From NCBI GenBank assembly GCA_951813625.1, contig CATOTS010000003.1, positions 1 to 64,000 on the forward strand: a stretch of 64,000 bases of DNA, written 5' to 3'. The position numbers and the translations under genes are program-made. Each line of letters starts with the position of its first letter. Position 1 is the stretch's first letter. The notes under the pieces are model-generated. The model had not been told where the DNA came from. It did no database searches and saw only the letters and a program-made list of their open reading frames with translations. The DNA is from an uncultured Caldilineaceae bacterium. Its GTDB lineage: Bacteria > Chloroflexota > Anaerolineae > Caldilineales > Caldilineaceae. Below are positions 26,981 to 36,763 of the stretch, one piece after another.

Positions 26981-28714
26981 ATGATCCACACGCACAAGTT
27001 CGAAACGATCGTTGTCGGCGCCGGCGGCGCTGGCCTGATGGCGGCGCTCTACGCCGGGCAGGGTAGCGATACAGCTGTCCTCACCAAGCTCTACCCCACT
27101 CGCAGCCATACCGGCACCGCGCAGGGCGGGATCGGCGCAGCCCTCGGGAACCTTGAAGAAGACCGCGCCGAGTGGCATACTTTCGACACGATCAAGGGAA
27201 GCGATTATCTCGCCGACCAGGACGCGGTTGACCTCATGTGCGAGGAGGCGGTCGAGGTCATCTACGAACTCGAGCACATGGGCCTGCCCTTCGACCGCAC
27301 CGCAGAGGGGAAGATCGCTCAGCGCCCGTTCGGCGGCCACACCAGCAATTTCGGTGAAAAACCGGTGCGCCGCGCCTGTCACGCCGCCGACCGCACCGGC
27401 CACATGATCCTGCAGACCCTCTATCAGCAGTGCATCGCCCGCAACGTGCGCTTCTTCGACGAGTTTCACGTTCTCGACCTGCTGCTCGGCGACGACGGGC
27501 AGGCCACTGGCGTCGTCGCCTACGAGATCGACAGCGGCGACCTGCATGTCTTCCACGGCAAGGCGTTGATCTTTGCCACCGGCGGCTTTGGCCGTATGTG
27601 GGAGATTACCAGCAACGCGCACAGCCTTACCGGTGACGGCCCCGCCATTGCCCTGCACAGGGGCATTCCGCTTGAGGACATGGAGTTCTTCCAGTTTCAC
27701 CCCACCGGTATCTATAAGATGGGCATCCTAATCACCGAAGGCGTGCGCGGCGAGGGCGGCATCCTGCGCAACCGCGAAGGCGAGCGGTTCATGGAGCGCT
27801 ACGCGCCCAATTTGAAGGACCTCGCCAGCCGCGATGTGGTCAGCCGCGCCATCTATCTCGAGGTCCGCGACAACAAGGGCATCGACGGCGCCCGCTACGT
27901 CCATCTAGACGCCACGCACTTAGGCCGCGAGGTGGTCGAGACGAAACTGGCCGACAGCGCCGAATTTTGCAAGACCTATCTCGGAATCGATCCCGCAGTT
28001 GAGCCGATGCCTGTTCAGCCCACCGCGCACTACGCCATGGGCGGCATCCCCACCAACGTCGACGGCGAAGTGCAGCGCAGCGCCCAGGGCGACGTCGTTC
28101 CCGGGTTTTACGCAGCCGGCGAAGTGGCCTGCGTCAGCGTTCACGGCGCCAATCGCCTCGGCACCAACAGCCTGGTCGATCTTGTCGTATTCGGGAAGCG
28201 CGCCGGTAAAGCTGCGGTGGCTTTTTGCAATGAAAACGACTTTGCAGAACTTCCGGCAGAAACGTGGGAACCTACGCAGGCGATGCTGCAGCGGATGCAG
28301 GAACATACCGGCCAATACAATGTCGCCGATCTGCGCGCAGAGATGCAGGCCCTTATGATGGACAACGTGGGCGTCTTTCGCACCGAAGAGGGCGTCGAAG
28401 CCGCCCTGGCCCGCATACGCGAGATGCAGGAGTGCGCCGGCGACATCACCGTCATGGACAAGGGCAAGCGATTCAACACCGACATCCTGGAGGCGATCGA
28501 GTTGCGCAACCTGCTCGACCTGGCGGAGATCACCGCTGCCAGCGCGCTTGCCCGCCAGGAGAGTCGCGGCGCCCACAGCCGCGAAGACTACAAAGAGCGC
28601 GACGACGAGAACTGGCTCAAGCACACGTACGCATCGAAAGTGGATGGAGAGATCAGCCTGGAATATGCGCCGGTGAACATTTCAATCCACCATCCGAAGG
28701 AGCGAACCTACTAA
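26981..28714 (+). CDS. sdhA: Succinate dehydrogenase flavoprotein subunit
   Basis: A 577-residue flavoprotein oxidising succinate to fumarate. The FAD site is VVGAGGAGLMAAL; the His that links FAD covalently is in RSHTGTAQGG. The substrate-binding QFHPTG and active-site region RGEGGILRNREGERFME are present, as are AHYAMGGIPTNVDGEV and GANRLGTNSLVDLVVFG. ATG 26981. The stop lies one base before the sdhB start, so the subunits are made together. Confidence 0.96.
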   Translation: MIHTHKFETIVVGAGGAGLMAALYAGQGSDTAVLTKLYPTRSHTGTAQGGIGAALGNLEEDRAEWHTFDTIKGSDYLADQDAVDLMCEEAVEVIYELEHMGLPFDRTAEGKIAQRPFGGHTSNFGEKPVRRACHAADRTGHMILQTLYQQCIARNVRFFDEFHVLDLLLGDDGQATGVVAYEIDSGDLHVFHGKALIFATGGFGRMWEITSNAHSLTGDGPAIALHRGIPLEDMEFFQFHPTGIYKMGILITEGVRGEGGILRNREGERFMERYAPNLKDLASRDVVSRAIYLEVRDNKGIDGARYVHLDATHLGREVVETKLADSAEFCKTYLGIDPAVEPMPVQPTAHYAMGGIPTNVDGEVQRSAQGDVVPGFYAAGEVACVSVHGANRLGTNSLVDLVVFGKRAGKAAVAFCNENDFAELPAETWEPTQAMLQRMQEHTGQYNVADLRAEMQALMMDNVGVFRTEEGVEAALARIREMQECAGDITVMDKGKRFNTDILEAIELRNLLDLAEITAASALARQESRGAHSREDYKERDDENWLKHTYASKVDGEISLEYAPVNISIHHPKERTY

Positions 28715-28715
28715 G

Positions 28716-29408
28716 ATGCGCATCAAAATGCGAATTCTCAGATTCAACCCGGAGATCGATTCCATACCTTGGTGGGGAGAGTACTGGGTTGACGTGGAGG
28801 AGTCGGATCGCGTACTGGACGCTCTGCACCAGGTCAAGTGGTATCAGGACGGCACGCTGACACTGCGCCGTTCATGCGCCCACGGCATCTGCGGCAGCGA
28901 CGCCATGGTGATCAACGGGCGCAACGCCTTGGCCTGCAAAGTGCTGATGCAGGATGTGGGTGAGGTCTGCCAGGTCGAGCCGCTGCGTTCGATGCCGCTG
29001 ATCAAGGACCTTGTGGTGGATATGGAGCCCTTTTTTGCCAAATACCGGGCGGTGCTGCCCTATCTGATCAACGACCAGATTCCGGAGTCCGGTGAGCGGG
29101 TGCAAAGCCAGGAAGCCCGCGCCCGTTTCGACGATACGACCAAATGTATTTTGTGCGCGGCCTGTACCACCTCGTGTCCCAGCTTTTGGGCCAACGAGGA
29201 CTACATCGGCCCGGCCGCGATCGTGCAGGCCCATCGCTTCATCTTCGACGATCGCGACACCGCGGCTGACCTGCGGCTGCGCGTGCTCAATGACGCCGAT
29301 GGCGTCTGGCGCTGCCGCACCGTCTTCAACTGTGTTCAGGCCTGCCCGCGCGAGATAGACGTTACGCGGGCGATTGGCGAGGTCAAGCTGGCATTGATGT
29401 CAGGGTAG
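28716..29408 (+). CDS. sdhB: Succinate dehydrogenase iron-sulfur subunit
   Basis: A 230-residue protein with all three clusters. The 2Fe-2S site is SCAHGICGSD...LACK, in which the usual third Cys is Asp, as in several SdhB proteins. The 4Fe-4S site is CILCAACTTSCP and the 3Fe-4S site is CRTVFNCVQACP. The start is ATG 28716, with GAAGGAG 13 bases away; ATG 28728 is an alternative. Last gene of the operon. Confidence 0.95.
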   Translation: MRIKMRILRFNPEIDSIPWWGEYWVDVEESDRVLDALHQVKWYQDGTLTLRRSCAHGICGSDAMVINGRNALACKVLMQDVGEVCQVEPLRSMPLIKDLVVDMEPFFAKYRAVLPYLINDQIPESGERVQSQEARARFDDTTKCILCAACTTSCPSFWANEDYIGPAAIVQAHRFIFDDRDTAADLRLRVLNDADGVWRCRTVFNCVQACPREIDVTRAIGEVKLALMSG

Positions 29409-29459
29409 GTTCTCGTCCGTCAGGACAAAGATCGTTCCGACTTCGCCCCGCGTTGCAGT

Positions 29460-30371
29460 TCACTCGGGTCGTACATTGTCCTGCAGCCACGACCGCAGAC
29501 GTGTTGCCAGTCTCGGTTTCGGCGTTTCCGTCTCCACTTCGACGCCCCTCAGCGCAAGCGCAAAGGCTTCGCCGCTCTCGAAGCGCTCTTCGCGCGACTT
29601 GGCAAGCGCCTTCAGAATGACCTTCTCCAATTCAGGCGAAACCCAACCGAACTCCGAAGGTGGGGGCGGCTCTTGCTTGAGATGCGCTTCCAAAACCTCT
29701 TCGCGCGAGCCGTAGAACGGCCTGCGCCCGGCAACCATCAGATAAAGCACAATTCCCAGGCTGTACAGATCTGCGCGTCCGTCCAGGGGCTCCTCGCCCT
29801 CGATCTGTTCCGGGGCCAGAAAGGCCGGCGTTCCGTAGACGCCCTGCGCGTTTTCGGCTGGTTCATAGATGTTGTAGACCGTGCCAAAATCGAAAAGGAC
29901 CGCCCGGCCTGCCGGGCCGAGCAGAATGTTGGAGGTTTTTACGTCGCGGTGGACATGGCCCGTCCCGTGGAGATAGTCCAGCGCCTCGGCCGCCTGGCGG
30001 GCAATGTCGATCGCGGCGACCTCGCCGATCGCGTTTGCGCGCTGCAGGAACTGCTCGAGCGTGCCCCCTTCGATCAGCTCCATCGCGATGAAGAGGCGGC
30101 CATTGGCCTCGCCGCTGTCGTGGACCCGCAGGATCCCGGGATGGCTCAGCCGGGCCATCGTGCGGTACTCCAACTGAAAACATGCGCGCATATGGGGCTG
30201 GCTCGCCGCCATCGGATTGAGGACTTTCAGCGCCACCCGCCGGCCTGTCAGGTCCTGCGCAAGGTAGACCACGGCCGTTGCACCCTGTCCCAAAGGGTCC
30301 AGAACGCGGTACCGGCCCACCTGTGAGGTCATGGGCAGCAGGTTGGCTTCACCAAGTACGCCGTAGGACAT
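29460..30371 (-). CDS. Serine/threonine protein kinase
   Basis: A 303-residue soluble Hanks-type kinase consisting of little more than the catalytic domain. GQGATAVVYLA is the glycine loop, VALKVL holds the ATP-binding Lys, HVHRDVKTSNILL the catalytic loop, DFGTVYNI the metal loop, and GTPAFLAPEQIEG the P+1 region. There is no membrane segment or sensor domain. ATG 30371 is used; M14 (30332) is also possible. It lies 167 bases downstream of the VWA gene on the same strand and may act on that cluster, but its own transcription is likely. Confidence 0.87.
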   Translation of the reverse strand: MSYGVLGEANLLPMTSQVGRYRVLDPLGQGATAVVYLAQDLTGRRVALKVLNPMAASQPHMRACFQLEYRTMARLSHPGILRVHDSGEANGRLFIAMELIEGGTLEQFLQRANAIGEVAAIDIARQAAEALDYLHGTGHVHRDVKTSNILLGPAGRAVLFDFGTVYNIYEPAENAQGVYGTPAFLAPEQIEGEEPLDGRADLYSLGIVLYLMVAGRRPFYGSREEVLEAHLKQEPPPPSEFGWVSPELEKVILKALAKSREERFESGEAFALALRGVEVETETPKPRLATRLRSWLQDNVRPE

Positions 30372-30538
30372 GTCAGTTACTTAAGTGGCAGGGAGAGGCG
30401 CAACACCTTTGGCTTGGGGAAATGCCATCCACGCATCGCTGTATCACATTATAGCCGATGGGACGGTCAATGTAAATTGCTATTGGATTTTTCAGGGCGC
30501 GGTTGGCACGGCTTCACTGCATCTGAAACAGGGGGCGC

Positions 30539-31711
30539 CTACGCCGGGGCGAAGGGTTCGGCGATGGCGATGTCTGCGCTCGCGGCCCACTGGGCAATAT
30601 CCGATCGGTTTATGGCCGCGGCCATCAAGTCGGGGAAAAGGTCGGGCGTGCAGGCGAACGCGGGAACTCCCAGTTCTGCCATTGCAGCCGCGATGCTGTG
30701 GTCATAGCTGGGCGCGCCTTCGTCATCCAGGGCCAGCAGTACGACCATCTGTACGCCGGCGCCGACCAGGCTGGCTGCCCGTTTGTGCAGCTCCTCTACG
30801 TCGCCTCCTTCATAGAGGTCGCTGATAAGGACCAGTATCGTGTCTTCGGGCTGGCGAATGAGGCCCTGGCAGTAGGTCAGGGCCCGGGCGATGTCGGTCC
30901 CGCCGCCTAACTGCGTGCCGAAGAGGAGCTCGACCGGGTTATCGAGCTGGTCGGTCAGGTCGACAACGGCGGTGTCGAATACAACGATATGGGTCTCCAG
31001 GGAAGGGAGGGAGGCCAGCACCGCGCCAAAGATGCCGGCGTAGACGACCGATGCGGCCATTGAGCCGCTCTGGTCCACGCAGAGCATGACATTGCGCAAG
31101 GCCGAGCGCCCGCGGCCGAATCCGATACGTTGCTCGGGGACAACCGTTTTGTATTCGGGCTGGTAATGTTTGAGGTTGGCCTGGATCGTCCGCGGCCAGT
31201 CGATATCGCGCGGCCGCGGCCGCCGGGTGCGCGCGGCGCGGTTCAAGCTGCTCCCAATGGATTGGCGCGCAGGATTTTGGAGCTTGCGTTGTAGTTCTTC
31301 AACAACGTTTCGCACAACCGTGCGCGCTGTCTCCATTGTTTTGGCGGGCATGACGCTCCGCAGCGTCAGCAGGTTGGCCACCAGGTGAACGTCGGCCTCC
31401 ACGCTCTGGAGTAACTCCGGTTCCAGAAGCATTCGATGCAGATTCAGGCGTTCCATAGCGTCGCGCTGCATCAGCTGGACAACCGATTTGGGAAAGTAGG
31501 TGCGAATATCGGCGAGCCAGCGCGCGACTGTGGGCGATGATGCGCCCAAGCCTCCCGTTCTCCCCGCATCATAGAGTGAGTTGAGGGCATTATCGATGGA
31601 AAGATCATCGCCGGCGAGCGAATATCCGGTCCCGTCAGCATCGTCGCTGCCCAGCAGGAGCCGCCACCGCCGCAGCCGTTCGTCCTCTCCGGCAAACGTT
31701 TCAGTTGGCAT
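30539..31711 (-). CDS. VWA domain protein of the MoxR cluster
   Basis: A 390-residue protein. Residues about 205-380 are a von Willebrand A domain with a complete metal site: D213, S215 and S217 in CVDQSGSM, Thr in GGGTDIARAL and Asp in LISDLYEGG. The helical N-terminal half has no known name. The start is ATG 31711 with GGAGGAGGAG upstream, overlapping the preceding gene by 11 bases; an open stretch further upstream lies inside that gene. In MoxR/VWA systems the ATPase and the VWA protein work together as a chaperone or effector switch. Confidence 0.85.
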   Translation of the reverse strand: MPTETFAGEDERLRRWRLLLGSDDADGTGYSLAGDDLSIDNALNSLYDAGRTGGLGASSPTVARWLADIRTYFPKSVVQLMQRDAMERLNLHRMLLEPELLQSVEADVHLVANLLTLRSVMPAKTMETARTVVRNVVEELQRKLQNPARQSIGSSLNRAARTRRPRPRDIDWPRTIQANLKHYQPEYKTVVPEQRIGFGRGRSALRNVMLCVDQSGSMAASVVYAGIFGAVLASLPSLETHIVVFDTAVVDLTDQLDNPVELLFGTQLGGGTDIARALTYCQGLIRQPEDTILVLISDLYEGGDVEELHKRAASLVGAGVQMVVLLALDDEGAPSYDHSIAAAMAELGVPAFACTPDLFPDLMAAAINRSDIAQWAASADIAIAEPFAPA

Positions 31712-34046
31712 CCATCTCCTCCTCCTGCAGCCCGAGCAGATTCGTGATCGTGGGCAGAACGAGCGCGGCGCGGTTGCTGTCAAATTGCTGTTCTGTGTCG
31801 TTTGCCTGCGCTGCGCGACCTCTACCGGCCGCCATTTCGCCAAGGCGCCGTCGTTCAGGTTGGGTAAATGTGGCAAAAGTTCGGCGCAAGAGGGGCAACG
31901 TCTCGACAAAAAGGTCCGCTGGCAGATTGGTCACCCACTGATCAATCAGATTCCACAAGTGACGGTCATAGAGCAGGATTGTACCGCTGGCGCGCAGGAA
32001 GCCGTCGATCCAATGCGCTGCCTTAAGAGGCGCGGCTGACGCCGAAAGGGCTACGCTCAACTGCCGTGCTGTCTCCGTACTGTCGTACAGTTTTCTGTCC
32101 CGCAAGAGTCTACATGCCCGTCCCGCTATCAGCGCATGGGTCTGAGTCCCCTGCGCGATGGTTGCCAGCGCTGAGAGCCACCGCTCCAGCTGTTCGGCTG
32201 CGCCGTTCGCTGGTCTTCCATCCGGGTCTGACTCCAGCAGCGAGATGCTCTGGTGCATGTGGTTGAGCTGCCCGGAGATTCCAACCGCCTCTTCGTCCGC
32301 GATGCCCGCGCAGGCGAAAGGCAGACCGATACAGATGCGCACGCCCAATCCGTCTAACACGTGGGTTACCATTTCCACGTCGGTGCCGCGTACGTCTCCG
32401 TAACGCAGAATACGGACCAGCGGGGGAAAGGCCGCCATGAGGACCCGTACATCACCGGCCATCGCGGCCATCTCCGAAACGCGGGCAAGCGCGGCGGAGA
32501 GGGCATCGGGCAGATTGGCGAGCAACAGTGTGTGAGCGAGACGGGTCAGGTCGGCAAGATTCCGCTCGGCTTGGGCCTGGTGACTGGCGCGAGCAGTGGC
32601 CGCGTCCTCTACGCTATTTCCCCAGACGCTCGCCTCGATAACCGACATGGCAAGGTCAGGGCGCCACTCCAACTTCCAATTTTCTCGGAAGGTGCCCCGC
32701 CCGGAGCCCTCTACCCGAAAAACGCCCCAGTTAATGTCCAGCAGCGACAGCCTGTGCAGAAGTTGGCTGCGGCCCAGTCCGATGGGTCTGCGAAGATCCA
32801 AGTCAAGATCGCGTGCAGCAGCTTCCGGCTTCAGCCGCAAGCTCTTCTGTAATCTTGACAGGTCTGCCTGCAGGGGAACGGTTGGGACGGCTGCCGGGAC
32901 CGAACCCAGCGTGTCGCCGATGAGTAGCTTTTCGCCGACAACCGCGAGCGGCAGGCTTTCTCCAAAGCAGAAGACGCTCTGCGCAGATTCCATGAGTTCA
33001 TCAAGGCCCGGTGTTGGCCGCCCGCGCAGCGCGGCTAGCGCCTCGGCCAGGCGAACGGCCTCGATCACGTGGGCAGAGGAGATTACGAGCCCTTCTGCGC
33101 GCATGAGCTGCGCGATTCTGGTGAGCCAGCCTGAGGCTAACCGGGAGTCGTTATCTGTCTGCGCGTCCCAGAGATGGTGATACCAGCCGGGCGAACTGAT
33201 TCCGGCGCCGTATCCGCTGCGGGTTGCAAGCCGCTTGTAGGTCCAGGGCACCCACGTAGCCGCCACATCCGTGCTCGGCAGCTTTGCCAGCAAAGCCCTG
33301 TCGCCCTTCTGGTCCTCCAGGTCCATGAGAGCCGGCGTGTGCCACGCTCCGCAGACAACGGCGACCCTGTGGAAGTCCTGGTCGTAGGCCTTTCGGATCG
33401 CCTCCCGCATCGCCGCCTCGCGCAGGAGAGTGTTCGACTGCTGGCTTTGCTCGGCATCTTGCTTCGAGCTTTCCTCCGAATCGACCTCGGAGCGCAGTGC
33501 TACCATGAGCTCGGAGATTGCGCTGAAGAGATGGCGGCTGTCTCTCCTTTCTTCGATCTGCAGTTCCCACCAGCGCTCGCTGTCGGCATAGCCGGCGGCC
33601 GCGGCGACCCATGCCAGTGGATCCTGACGGACGGGAGCGAGAGATGATAGGTCGTCGTCTTGATCAGGGGTCGTCGGTTCGCTATGCGCATGATTCTGGA
33701 CTGCCCGGCGCTCCAAGGCGAACTGCGTTGCCTGGGGGAGGTCGATGAAGAGGACGGGCACGTCGAAGCGGCGTGCCTGCTGCACGGCTTGCCACTCCGG
33801 CGAAAATCGGGCGAACGGATAGTAGGCGGCCTGGCTCGGCTCTTTCGGACTGTAGATCAGCATCGCCACTGGGGGAACGAGGTCGGCGTCGGCAGCCCAA
33901 GCCAGCAGGTCCTGGCCATCCGGCGGTCCTTCGATAAGGACGATGTCGGGTTTCAAATCCGCTAGCGCGTTGCGAACGGTGCGCGCCGAGCCGGGCCCGT
34001 GGTGGCGGACACCCATAAGGTGAGGTTTGGGGTATTTGCTCGACAT
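31701..34046 (-). CDS. DUF5682 family protein
   Basis: A 781-residue cytosolic protein. The N-terminus GVRHHGPGSARTV (H15, H16), then DIVLIEGPPDG and later VVCGAWHTPAL, is the DUF5682 pattern. This set resembles the His/Glu layout of the TraB/TIKI/EreA fold, which is my inference. The remaining 500 residues are mostly helical. The start is M13 of the open frame (34046), where homology begins; the ribosome site is weak. It is the fourth gene of the SWIM-DUF5691-MoxR-DUF5682-VWA cluster and overlaps the VWA gene. Confidence 0.82.
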   Translation of the reverse strand: MSSKYPKPHLMGVRHHGPGSARTVRNALADLKPDIVLIEGPPDGQDLLAWAADADLVPPVAMLIYSPKEPSQAAYYPFARFSPEWQAVQQARRFDVPVLFIDLPQATQFALERRAVQNHAHSEPTTPDQDDDLSSLAPVRQDPLAWVAAAAGYADSERWWELQIEERRDSRHLFSAISELMVALRSEVDSEESSKQDAEQSQQSNTLLREAAMREAIRKAYDQDFHRVAVVCGAWHTPALMDLEDQKGDRALLAKLPSTDVAATWVPWTYKRLATRSGYGAGISSPGWYHHLWDAQTDNDSRLASGWLTRIAQLMRAEGLVISSAHVIEAVRLAEALAALRGRPTPGLDELMESAQSVFCFGESLPLAVVGEKLLIGDTLGSVPAAVPTVPLQADLSRLQKSLRLKPEAAARDLDLDLRRPIGLGRSQLLHRLSLLDINWGVFRVEGSGRGTFRENWKLEWRPDLAMSVIEASVWGNSVEDAATARASHQAQAERNLADLTRLAHTLLLANLPDALSAALARVSEMAAMAGDVRVLMAAFPPLVRILRYGDVRGTDVEMVTHVLDGLGVRICIGLPFACAGIADEEAVGISGQLNHMHQSISLLESDPDGRPANGAAEQLERWLSALATIAQGTQTHALIAGRACRLLRDRKLYDSTETARQLSVALSASAAPLKAAHWIDGFLRASGTILLYDRHLWNLIDQWVTNLPADLFVETLPLLRRTFATFTQPERRRLGEMAAGRGRAAQANDTEQQFDSNRAALVLPTITNLLGLQEEEMDAN

Positions 34047-34121
34047 AATGTGGGATCCAGGACGACGCCGGCCTCGGAGCAACCGGGGCCTACTCCGCTC
34101 AGGCCTGACTGCAGCTCTACG

Positions 34122-35213
34122 TCAACTGTCTGTCGCCTCTACATCACGGCCAGCGCGGTAGAGGTCGCTCCATCCCTTCCGTTCTCTTACGACGGTCTCC
34201 ATGTATTCCTGCCAGACGATGCGGTCCTGCACCGGGTCCTTGATTACCGCGCCGATCAACCCGGAGGCAACGTCGCCGGCGTGCATGTTGCCGTCGCCGA
34301 AGTGCGCGGCCAGGGCCAACCCGCTACTCACAACCGAGATTGCCTCAGCCGTGCTCAGCGTACTGCTGGGAGACTTGATTTTGGTGCGTCCGTCGGCGGT
34401 CAGTCCGCTGCGCAGCTCGCGAAAAATTGTCACGATGCGCCGGACTTCGTCCAGTGCAGGTGGCTCAGCCGGCAGTTCAAGCGTGCGGCCCAGGGCCTCG
34501 ACGCGGTGTAGGACGATCTCCACCTCCTCCTCTGCAGTCGCCGGCAGCGGAAGCACGACGGTGTTGAAGCGTCGCTTCAGTGCGCTGGAGAGTTCGTTTA
34601 CGCCCCGGTCCTGGCTGTTTGCCGTGGCGATGACGTTGAACCCTTTCTGCGCCCTGACCTCGATATTCAGCTCGGGCACGGGCAGGCTCTTCTCCGAGAG
34701 AATCGAGATGAGCGTATCCTGGACGTCGGCGGGGATGCGTGTCAGTTCTTCGACGCGTGCCACCGCGCCCGCGGACATGGCGCGCATAAGCGGACTGGCG
34801 ACGAGCGCCTCCTGGCTCGGGCCCTCCGCCAGCAGACGCGCATAGTTCCAGCCATAGCGAAGCGTCTCCTCGCTGGTTCCGGCCGTGCCCTGGATGAGTA
34901 GGGTGGAATCGCCCGAAATGGCCGCGCTGATGTGCTCAGAAACCCAGGTCTTTGCCGTGCCCGGCACGCCGAGTAGCAGCAACGCCCTTTCGGTGGTAAG
35001 CGTCGCAATCGCGATTTGGATGAGGCGGCGGTTGCCGAAGTATTTGGGCTCAATCTGAAATCCGTCCTCGAGTTCGCCGCCCATCAGATAGGTCTCGACC
35101 GCCCAGGGCGAGAGCCGCCAGCTGGGCGGGCGGGAATGCGCGTCGGCGCGCTCGAGGGCCGACAGCTCTTCGGCAAACTGCTCTTCTGCGTGCTGGCGCA
35201 ACAAAAGGGTCAT
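34122..35213 (-). CDS. MoxR-type AAA+ ATPase
   Basis: A 363-residue AAA+ protein. Walker A is GVPGTAKT (residues 82-89). The Walker B/sensor region includes ARVEELTRIPADVQ and VIATANSQDRGVNELS (sensor 1 Asn), with the arginine finger in SSALKRRFNTVVL. The start ATG 35213 overlaps the stop of the DUF5691 gene as ATGA. It presumably powers remodelling of a target chosen by the VWA and DUF partners. Confidence 0.9.
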   Translation of the reverse strand: MTLLLRQHAEEQFAEELSALERADAHSRPPSWRLSPWAVETYLMGGELEDGFQIEPKYFGNRRLIQIAIATLTTERALLLLGVPGTAKTWVSEHISAAISGDSTLLIQGTAGTSEETLRYGWNYARLLAEGPSQEALVASPLMRAMSAGAVARVEELTRIPADVQDTLISILSEKSLPVPELNIEVRAQKGFNVIATANSQDRGVNELSSALKRRFNTVVLPLPATAEEEVEIVLHRVEALGRTLELPAEPPALDEVRRIVTIFRELRSGLTADGRTKIKSPSSTLSTAEAISVVSSGLALAAHFGDGNMHAGDVASGLIGAVIKDPVQDRIVWQEYMETVVRERKGWSDLYRAGRDVEATDS

Positions 35214-36763
35214 TCGTCCTGTAACTCCTTCCACATCATATGGCGAATCTTCAGGATGTTCACCAATTCGGAATGCAGCATCTCCAAACGAAGGGAGGCA
35301 TAGCCGAAGTTCGGCCCCCTCGGCACTCTGTCGATTTCCGTGTGCACCGCAGGCGATAATCGCATCTTCAGTTGATGGACATGGTCGGCGAACTGGGGAG
35401 GAGCGCTTGACCGTGAACTTGCTAACGAATTCAATAAGCGGTCAAGTCCCATCGCTATAGCCCTGCTCGTCTGCAGATCCCACTGGGTATCGGCTGTGGC
35501 GGCCCATGACAGGGCGTTGAAGGGATCCTTGCCTGCCATCTGTTTCAGTACCAGCTGTGCACGAAGGGGACGAGATATCGTATTGATCAACTCGCTTCGA
35601 TCCGAGTCTTGGCGAAGAAGCGCGATTGCCCAACTCTCGTCCCGGTGTTGCAGGGTGGCCTGAAACCAGGCGTCCAGAATCAGCTCCTTCCAATGCGAGC
35701 CAGTTACATGTCGAATCGCCATTTCCGGGCTGCATTGCCACTGCTGGCACCATATGGATGGCGGGGCAGCGCTAAGGACAGCTGCTGCCCAATCCGACCT
35801 GCGTTTGCCCCTGTCGCGGGCTCGCAAGGCGATACCGTCTCTCACGGCGGAGTCGTCAAGCTCCTCCGGCAGGTTCAGGGACAGACGCCGGCGTCTCCTC
35901 AGGCCGCCACCCACTTCCAACGCGAGAATCGTTTGGGCGCGGGCGGCCATTCGGCTGACGAATCGAGACGAAGCCAGCCGTGACAGAAGATCGGCGGCGG
36001 CCGTTTTCACTGTCTTGGCGCGATCGTCTAGAGCGGCTTCGAGAAGAGACTCGTCCTCCATCGAAAGGCCGATGTGAAAAGCTTTGAGTTGTGCAGCTCG
36101 CTCGCGCGCCGTTTCGTCCTTCCAGGTCGACTGAACAAACTCGCGCGCCTTGGCCGGGTCTTTAGCCCGCAAATAACGCAGCAGGAGTTGCCGGTGGAAA
36201 CGCTCGCCGGTCTGCCAGGTCAGTTCCGGGTCTGCCATGTCGGCGTAGCTCCATGCCGGGTTCTGGGCCGCAAGCCACAGCCCGCGGCGGCCGAGAATCG
36301 GCAGGATTTCAATAGCAACGTCCAGGTTCTTCGATCCAGCGTCCAGCAGTTTGGGCAACAGGATATCGGGCGCCCGCTTGCCAGCCCGGGCCGCAAGGAC
36401 GCACCATTCGCTGACCAAGCCCGGCCGCCGCCGGCGGAACGAGTCCGACAGTCGCCACTCAGCCGCAGGTGAACACGGGGGTAGGTCATCTTCTTCAAGC
36501 GGCGGTAGGGCTTTGTGAGGGAGTTTGGCGGGGTGCCAACCAGCCCGCCGGTAACCATAGACACAAGCCGCCGCACCGAGCAACTGCTCCTCTCGATCTC
36601 CAATTTTCTGCCGCCGAATCGACTCCAGGACCGACTCCAACTCATCTGTACCGTTCCAGCTTTCCGACTGCTGACGCGCTGTGCCGACGAGAGCGGTTGT
36701 CAATAACCTTTTCCAGATCGATTCGATTCCGCCAGCGTTACTCGTCATCTCTTTGGTGGTCAC
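35210..36763 (-). CDS. DUF5691 family protein
   Basis: A 517-residue helical protein with the family start WKRLLTTALVGTARQ and the motif AAACVYGYRRAGWHP. The middle part (about 130-290) looks like helical repeats rich in Arg, Ala and Leu. The start is GTG 36763, overlapping the SWIM gene by 26 bases; ATG 36748 is an alternative. Function unknown; the family is known to travel with SWIM, MoxR and VWA genes. Confidence 0.8.
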   Translation of the reverse strand: MTTKEMTSNAGGIESIWKRLLTTALVGTARQQSESWNGTDELESVLESIRRQKIGDREEQLLGAAACVYGYRRAGWHPAKLPHKALPPLEEDDLPPCSPAAEWRLSDSFRRRRPGLVSEWCVLAARAGKRAPDILLPKLLDAGSKNLDVAIEILPILGRRGLWLAAQNPAWSYADMADPELTWQTGERFHRQLLLRYLRAKDPAKAREFVQSTWKDETARERAAQLKAFHIGLSMEDESLLEAALDDRAKTVKTAAADLLSRLASSRFVSRMAARAQTILALEVGGGLRRRRRLSLNLPEELDDSAVRDGIALRARDRGKRRSDWAAAVLSAAPPSIWCQQWQCSPEMAIRHVTGSHWKELILDAWFQATLQHRDESWAIALLRQDSDRSELINTISRPLRAQLVLKQMAGKDPFNALSWAATADTQWDLQTSRAIAMGLDRLLNSLASSRSSAPPQFADHVHQLKMRLSPAVHTEIDRVPRGPNFGYASLRLEMLHSELVNILKIRHMMWKELQDE

